Under the pieces are notes generated by a model, which did not search any database, was not told where the DNA came from, and was given only the letters and a program-made list of their open reading frames with translations. A DNA stretch of 64,000 nt from Chloroflexota bacterium (lineage in GTDB: Bacteria; Chloroflexota; Anaerolineae; Aggregatilineales; Aggregatilineaceae). Location: the NCBI GenBank assembly GCA_012729765.1, contig JAAYCM010000131.1, forward strand, positions 1 through 64,000, in the 5' to 3' direction. Of the stretch, positions 57,264-64,000 are shown in pieces (position 1 is the first letter of the stretch; each line of letters begins with the position of its first letter). A program made the position numbers and the translations under genes.

Positions 57264-57316
57264 CTACCGCGCGCCTGGTCCCAAGGTGGGACACCTTCGA
57301 TAAGGGGCAAAATGTC

Positions 57317-59285
<1,969 letters not shown>

Positions 59286-59294
59286 GGGCTGCCG

Positions 59295-60095
59295 ATGACG
59301 CTGATCGACACGCACTGCCATCTGGACTTCGACGCCTTCGATGGGGTGCGCGACGAGGTGGTCCAGCGCGCGCTCGATGCCGGGGTGACGCGCATCATCA
59401 ACCCCGGCACCGATCTCGCACGCTCGCGGGCCGCGTTGGGCCTGGCCGACACCTACCCCGGCGTTTATGCGGCGGTCGGGATTCACCCCAACAGCACGGC
59501 GGACTTCAGCTCGGCCCTGCTGGACGAGGTGCGCGCCCTGGCCGCGCATCCCAAAGTGATCGCCATCGGTGAGATCGGCCTGGATTACCACTGGGACGAT
59601 TCGCCCCCGGCCACGCAGCGCCGCGCGCTGGAAGCCCAGCTTATGCTGGCCGCCGATCTGGGCCTGCCGGTGATCATCCACAACCGCGAGGCCGGCGACG
59701 ATGTGCTGGACGTGCTGGCTGAGTGGGTCGCCACGCTGCCGGAATCGCTCCGGGCGCGGCCCGGCGTGCTGCATTCCTTCTCCGCCCCGCCGGAGATCGC
59801 GGAGCGCGGCCTGGCGCTCGGCTTCTATCTCGGCTTCACCGGCTCGGTTACGTTCAAGAACGCCGACGCCCTGCGCCAGATCGCGGCGCGGGTGCCCGCC
59901 GACCGGATTCTGATCGAAACCGACGCCCCTTTCCTGACGCCGCATCCCTATCGCGGGCGGCGGCCCAACGAACCGGCCTACGTGCGCTTTATCGCAGAGC
60001 GGCTGGCGGCGCTGCGTGTCGAGTCCGATGGCGACTTCGCCGCGCAAACCACCGCCAACGCCGAACGCCTTTTCGCCCTGCCCGCGTCTGGCTAG
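59295..60095 (+). CDS. TatD-family metal-dependent hydrolase
   Basis: A 266-residue TIM-barrel hydrolase, in family terms a 3'-5' DNase or related phosphoesterase. The metal residues are visible in DTHCHLD at residues 5-11, the Glu of GEIGLDYHW near 97, HN in VIIHNRE near 131, HSFS near 159 and the last Asp in ETDAPFLTP near 213. AGGGG before the ATG. It is coupled closely to gmd by a nine-base gap, though functional linkage is not evident. Confidence 0.93.
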   Translation: MTLIDTHCHLDFDAFDGVRDEVVQRALDAGVTRIINPGTDLARSRAALGLADTYPGVYAAVGIHPNSTADFSSALLDEVRALAAHPKVIAIGEIGLDYHWDDSPPATQRRALEAQLMLAADLGLPVIIHNREAGDDVLDVLAEWVATLPESLRARPGVLHSFSAPPEIAERGLALGFYLGFTGSVTFKNADALRQIAARVPADRILIETDAPFLTPHPYRGRRPNEPAYVRFIAERLAALRVESDGDFAAQTTANAERLFALPASG

Positions 60096-60108
60096 CCGAG
60101 GTCTGCTG

Positions 60109-60900
60109 ATGTCACTTTATACCTACGAAACCGGAACACCCGGCGCCCCCGCTATTGTCTTTCTGCACGGCATCGGTGCCAGCGGCTGGATGTGGCAGCC
60201 ACAGACCGCCGCCCTGGCCGATTTCCACTGTTTGGCGGTCGATTTGCCCGGTCACGGCCAGAGCAACCAGGAAACCTGGGAGTCGCTGAAGGACACCGCC
60301 GGCCAGGTCGCGGCGATCATCCGGGCGCGGGCCACAAGCGGACGGGCACACGTCGTCGGGCTGTCGCTGGGCGGATATGTCGCGCTGACACTGCTGGAAC
60401 ATCATGCCGGTGTTTTGGATCGTGTCGTCATCAGCGGAGTTACCACCGCGCCCATGCCCAACCGGGTGCTGCTGCCGCTGCAACTGGGGTTGATGTCCGC
60501 CATCATGCAGCGGCGCTGGTTCGTAAATATGCAGGCCCGCTCGCTGCCTCTGTCGCCGGAGATGCAGACCGCCTTCGCCGAGAATCTGCGCGCGATGTCG
60601 ATGCGGGCCTACCGCCGCATCTGGCGAGAAGCGGCCTATTTCCAGGCGTCCGATGCGCTCCGCCACGTGGACACCCCCACGCTGATCACGGCGGGCAGCC
60701 GCGAATCGGAAATCATCCTGCAGGCGGTGAGCACGCTCGCGGCCATGCTGCCCCACGCCGAGGGGCGGCTCGCACCCGGACACGGTCACGGCTGGAACGT
60801 CGAGGCCCCCGACCTGTTCAGCGCGATGGTCCGCGCCTGGATCACAGACGCCCCGCTGCCCGACCGCTTACAGGTGGTGAGCCCCAGCACAGGCCATTGA
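60109..60900 (+). CDS. Alpha/beta hydrolase
   Basis: A 263-residue alpha/beta-fold hydrolase. The oxyanion motif is FLHGIGASGWMW; the nucleophile Ser is in GLSLGG near residue 88; the terminal His is in GHGHGWNVEAPD. The acidic residue of the triad, usually Asp, seems to be Glu in AGSRESEI. ATG 60109 has GAGG nearby. It starts 13 bases after the TatD gene. Substrate unknown. Confidence 0.88.
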   Translation: MSLYTYETGTPGAPAIVFLHGIGASGWMWQPQTAALADFHCLAVDLPGHGQSNQETWESLKDTAGQVAAIIRARATSGRAHVVGLSLGGYVALTLLEHHAGVLDRVVISGVTTAPMPNRVLLPLQLGLMSAIMQRRWFVNMQARSLPLSPEMQTAFAENLRAMSMRAYRRIWREAAYFQASDALRHVDTPTLITAGSRESEIILQAVSTLAAMLPHAEGRLAPGHGHGWNVEAPDLFSAMVRAWITDAPLPDRLQVVSPSTGH

Positions 60901-60937
60901 TCATCACCCGCCTCTGGTGAAAAATTTCATTTAGCGC

Positions 60938-60966
60938 TTGGCGCAGGGCGAAATGCGGTGCATACT
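60938..60966 (+). promoter_or_regulatory. Possible promoter for the zinc-ribbon gene
   Basis: TTGGCG (60938-60943) and CATACT (60961-60966) are 17 bases apart, before the ATG at 61041. Confidence 0.4.
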
Positions 60967-61040
60967 AGAATCAATGATCTGCTGATTCGCCGCGACAAGC
61001 CCTGTCGGTGGCGCATCAGTTTACATGCGGAGAGAGAGCT

Positions 61041-61424
61041 ATGCGAGCCTGTCCAGCCTGCGGCCAGATGCTCTCTGGCCCCGAAATCAAACAGTGTCCA
61101 CGCTGTGGAACCTTTGTCACCGCCCCGCGCGCCGGCCCCCCGCCCCATCCTGATACTCCCGACCGGCGCTACCGCCACCACAAGCAGCAAGCCGAGCACC
61201 AGCGCAAGCGCATCACCGGTGAATACGCCATCGTGGATCGCCGCCACAACCACGCGCTCTACGCCCTGGGCCTGCTCGTCGTGCTGGGCGGGCTGGCGCT
61301 CACGATCACCACTTCCCCTGACTATATTTTTGGCGTGATTATTGGCATCGGACTGCTGGCAGTCGGCTATGCGCGTTCCCATTCGGCGGGGTATGATCCC
61401 ACCCGGTGGACGCTCACCAAATAG
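61041..61424 (+). CDS. Zinc-ribbon membrane protein
   Basis: A 127-residue protein: an N-terminal zinc ribbon (CPAC and CPRC pairs, about residues 4-22), a Pro/His/basic linker (about 28-60) and two membrane spans (about 75-90 and 95-112). Such small proteins are common and of unknown role. The ATG at 61041 follows a GGAGAG site; an earlier in-frame ATG at 61008 has no support. The next gene starts 40 bases later. Confidence 0.75.
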   Translation: MRACPACGQMLSGPEIKQCPRCGTFVTAPRAGPPPHPDTPDRRYRHHKQQAEHQRKRITGEYAIVDRRHNHALYALGLLVVLGGLALTITTSPDYIFGVIIGIGLLAVGYARSHSAGYDPTRWTLTK

Positions 61425-61464
61425 AGTTTCAGAAACGGTATCCCGGCAGAGAGAGGAAGTATTC

Positions 61465-63297
61465 GTGCGGTTCCCATCCAAACCCATTGGCACTGTAATC
61501 CTGGCTCTAACCCTGTTCGCGCTGCTGATCGCCCCGGCGGCAGCCCAAGAAGGCGATCGTGTCTCTCGCCCCGGTGAATACGCGGGCTATTCTGAGCCGC
61601 AGTACACTGAGTGGGTGCGCCTCTCGCAGTACGTGCCCACCCGTGACGGGACACGGCTGGCGGTGGACATCTACCGCCCGGCGCGCGACGGCCAGCCGGT
61701 CGAAGAGCCGCTGCCGCTCGTCTGGACGCACCACCGCTATCACCGCGCCAACGTGACCGACGGCGCGATCACAGGCATCATCGATCAGGCCCCGGAGCTG
61801 CGCACGCTGCTGCAATATGGTTATATCGTCGCGGCGGTCGATGTGCGCGGTGGCGGTGCGTCGTTCGGCACGCGCGAAGGCGAGTTCACCCGCCAGGAAG
61901 CGCTCGATGCCTACGACGTGACCGAATGGTTTGCCGCGCAGTCCTGGTGCGACGGCCAGATCGGGATGTACGGCCTCTCATACCTGGGCATCACGCAGTA
62001 TATGGCTGCCAGCACCCAGCCGCCGCACCTGAAGGCCATCTTCCCGATGATGGCGATGTTTGATATCTATTCGTTCGTCTACCCCGGCGGCGTCTTTCAG
62101 GAGAACTTCCTGATTCACTGGGGCGGCAACCTGGTCCTGCTCGATAAGGTGGTGCCCGCCGCGCCGGTCGATGAAGACCCCGGCGGGGCACTGCTGGCCC
62201 AGGCGCGCCGCGAGCACGTCCGCAATGCCAATGTCTACAGCGTGGCGGCAGCACAGCCCTTCCGCAACAGCCAGGACGCCGCAGGCCAGATGCTGCACGT
62301 CGAGTGGAGTCCATCCACCTACCTGGACGCGATCAACGGCTCCGGCGTGGCGATCTACACCCTCGGCGGCTGGTACGATATGTATCCCCGCGACGCCGTG
62401 ACGTGGTTCAACAACCTGACCGTGCCCCAAAAGCTGCTGCTCACGCCCTGGTCCCACAACGGCTCCGGCGGGTTCGATCTGGCAGTCGAGCACCTGCGCT
62501 GGTTTGACTACTGGCTGAAGGGCATCGACAACGGGATCATGGACGAGCCGCCGATCACGTATCACGTCATGGGCGCGCCGGACAGCACCGCCTGGCGCAC
62601 CGCCGAACAGTGGCCCCTGCCCGGCGAGCAGCCAACCGCCTACTATCTGCACGCGGGCCCGTCCGGCAGTGTGAACTCGGCCAACGATGGCAGCCTGAGC
62701 ACCGACCCGCCGGGCGACGGGCAGGACGCTTACACCGTCGATTACAGCACCACAACGGGTAAAACCACGCGCTGGACCGATGGCTACGGTCAAGGCTTCG
62801 GCTATCCGGAGATGACGCCCAACGACGAAAAGGGACTGACCTACACCACCGCGCCGCTGGAAGCCGATCTCGAAGTCACCGGGCACCCGGTCGTGCATCT
62901 GTGGATCAGCTCGACCGCCGACGATGGCGATTTCATCGTCTATCTCGAAGAAGTGGACGACGACGGCGATTCGACCTATATCACCGAAGGCGTGCTGCGC
63001 GCCTCGCACCGCGCCCTGGCCGACCCGCCCTATGACTATATGGGCCTGCCCTATCACCGCAGCTTCGCCGAAGATGTGGTGCCGCTGCCCGTCGATGGTG
63101 AGCCGGTCGAGCTGGTGTTCGACCTGCACCCGACCGCGAATATCTTCGACGCCGGGCACCGCATCCGCATCACGATCACCGGGGCGGACACCGACACCTA
63201 CGGCACATCCAAACTCGATCCGCCGCCCACCGTGACGATCTATCGCAGCGCCGACTATCCCTCGCACATCGTCCTGCCGGTCATCCCGGCGGACTGA
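61465..63297 (+). CDS. CocE/NonD family secreted hydrolase
   Basis: A 610-residue secreted serine hydrolase of the CocE/X-Pro dipeptidyl peptidase group. The signal peptide (about 1-28, APAAAQ) leads to an alpha/beta hydrolase domain (about 45-360): Ser in YGLSYLGITQ, a His in TPWSHNGSGG. The jelly-roll C-terminal domain (about 390-605) ends HRIRITITGADTDTYG. The start is GTG 61465, with GAGG upstream; the open frame to the left overlaps the previous gene. Substrate (peptide, ester or acyl) unknown. Confidence 0.9.
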   Translation: MRFPSKPIGTVILALTLFALLIAPAAAQEGDRVSRPGEYAGYSEPQYTEWVRLSQYVPTRDGTRLAVDIYRPARDGQPVEEPLPLVWTHHRYHRANVTDGAITGIIDQAPELRTLLQYGYIVAAVDVRGGGASFGTREGEFTRQEALDAYDVTEWFAAQSWCDGQIGMYGLSYLGITQYMAASTQPPHLKAIFPMMAMFDIYSFVYPGGVFQENFLIHWGGNLVLLDKVVPAAPVDEDPGGALLAQARREHVRNANVYSVAAAQPFRNSQDAAGQMLHVEWSPSTYLDAINGSGVAIYTLGGWYDMYPRDAVTWFNNLTVPQKLLLTPWSHNGSGGFDLAVEHLRWFDYWLKGIDNGIMDEPPITYHVMGAPDSTAWRTAEQWPLPGEQPTAYYLHAGPSGSVNSANDGSLSTDPPGDGQDAYTVDYSTTTGKTTRWTDGYGQGFGYPEMTPNDEKGLTYTTAPLEADLEVTGHPVVHLWISSTADDGDFIVYLEEVDDDGDSTYITEGVLRASHRALADPPYDYMGLPYHRSFAEDVVPLPVDGEPVELVFDLHPTANIFDAGHRIRITITGADTDTYGTSKLDPPPTVTIYRSADYPSHIVLPVIPAD

Positions 63298-63314
63298 CGG
63301 GCACCGAATCAAAA

Positions 63315-63341
63315 AGGGGCGGCTCACCGCGAGTCGCCCCT
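63315..63341. terminator. Bidirectional terminator between convergent genes
   Basis: AGGGGCGGCT (63315-63324) pairs with AGTCGCCCCT (63332-63341); on the minus strand a TTTTTGATT tract follows. It ends the secreted helical-protein transcript and perhaps that of the hydrolase. Confidence 0.7.
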
Positions 63342-63367
63342 GCGCATTCATCCAGCTTGCCCCGCTG

Positions 63368-63901
63368 TTACCAGACCTGGCCCTGCATCATGCCGGGGCC
63401 ATAGCCGCCCTGGCCGCGCTGACCACGCATCCCGCGCCCCTGGCCCTGTGGACCGTTCCCCAGGCCAAGCCCCTGGCGTGCGCCCCACTCACCGTCCAGG
63501 CATGGGCAGTCCGCATGCACCCGGTTCATCGCCAACTCCAGCGCCGCGTCCAGATTGCTCAGCAGTTGCTCGGCTCGCAGTTCGGCCAGCCAGCCATCCT
63601 CAACCGCCTGCTCGATCTGCGCGGTCAGGTCGGCTTTGGCCGCCGCGATCACCGCCGCCGGGTCGCCGCCGTTGGCCTCGATCACTTCGGCCAGGGACTG
63701 CCCCTCGCGCAGCGCCGCCCAGATTTCCGCCTGCTCCAGCCCGGTCGCATCCACCGCCGCGCCGATCAGGGCGTCAGCCATGCGCATAAACGGGCGGCCC
63801 GGACGGTTATCCGGCCCCTGCGCGCTCACACTGCCCACGACTCCAACAAGTAAAGCCGCCACCAGCGCGACGATCATCCCACTCCACATCCACCGTTTCA
63901 T
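63368..63901 (-). CDS. Secreted helical protein of unknown function
   Basis: A 177-residue protein: a signal peptide (about 1-28, VSAQG), a predicted helical body (about 35-125) with an ADALIGAAVDATGLEQAEIW-type repeat and Ala/Glu-rich helices, a CPC pair near 132, and a Gly/Gln/Met/Arg-rich low-complexity tail (about 140-177). It resembles short helical proteins of the DUF2680 kind, by eye only. ATG 63901 is chosen for its signal start and for GAGGAGA upstream; the frame stays open to the window edge. The promoter region 63902-64000 holds nothing else seen. Confidence 0.75.
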   Translation of the reverse strand: MKRWMWSGMIVALVAALLVGVVGSVSAQGPDNRPGRPFMRMADALIGAAVDATGLEQAEIWAALREGQSLAEVIEANGGDPAAVIAAAKADLTAQIEQAVEDGWLAELRAEQLLSNLDAALELAMNRVHADCPCLDGEWGARQGLGLGNGPQGQGRGMRGQRGQGGYGPGMMQGQVW

Positions 63902-64000
63902 CGTTGTCTCTCCTCTAAGCTCTGTGTTGCCCCATCGTGATGGGGGTGCTTCCGTCGTATTTGTCCCTATTCTGCCGGGCAAATGTAACCGTTTTATCAT

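Overview
The window is chromosomal DNA of a high-GC (roughly two-thirds G+C by eye) bacterium, most likely an uncultured or little-studied member of the Chloroflexota (Anaerolineae-like). This rests on gene content: a one-span 'baseplate J/gp47-like' membrane protein next to ruvX, a DUF4397 plus SH3 surface protein, a VanZ-like protein, a GbsR-type regulator before a polyprenyl synthase, and many secreted proteins with Pro/Thr-rich linkers. The lineage call is inference. No rRNA, tRNA, CRISPR array or intact transposase was seen.

Layout. 1-5.3 kb: flotillin C-terminus, an oligopeptide-binding protein, a ferredoxin, an Fe/Mn superoxide dismutase and a 5'-nucleotidase-like phosphoesterase. 5.4-12.2 kb (minus strand): proC, then the F1 part of ATP synthase (atpA-G-D-C) and mreB. 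12.3-20.7 kb: vanZ-like, rex, a Tat-exported amidase, a GbsR-type regulator, then polyprenyl synthase, HIT protein, obg, nadD and a tandem solute-binding protein. 20.9-25.4 kb: an NAD-binding SDR, fabF-fabH and an acetyltransferase. 25.4-27.3 kb: an AT-rich, foreign-looking gene (orf576) with a possible PD-(D/E)XK nuclease core and a C-terminal zinc ribbon. 27.4-37.1 kb: alaS, baseplate-J-like protein, ruvX, Nudix, mltG, DUF4342, pyrimidine-nucleoside phosphorylase and a DsbA-like protein. 37.3-49.8 kb: DUF4397/SH3 surface protein, ahcY, GNAT, adenosine-kinase-like protein, an orphan CpaF ATPase, an S1-like/M1 peptidase fusion, mtnA and a HEAT-like protein. 50-57 kb: cydA-cydB-cydD-methyltransferase-cydC. 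57.3-64 kb: GDP-6-deoxymannose synthesis (rmd, gmd), TatD, hydrolases and a secreted helical protein.

The genes form functional groups: energy (F1 ATPase, cytochrome bd with its CydDC exporter, Rex), envelope (mreB, mltG, amidase, polyprenyl synthase, GDP-rhamnose genes), fatty acid elongation (fabF/fabH), and methyl-cycle/adenosine salvage (ahcY with adenosine-kinase-like gene; mtnA nearby).

The most striking non-genic signal is a family of six dispersed 120-181 bp elements with imperfect terminal inverted repeats and strong internal hairpins, bounded by CTAG. In five of six copies a terminal CTAG contains the stop codon (TAG) of a flanking gene, and in one copy the stop codons of both convergent neighbours. 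This suggests a non-autonomous mobile element that targets CTAG, so that insertion duplicates and preserves the stop codon. The second signal is the AT-rich orf576, a candidate stand-alone nuclease or defence gene.
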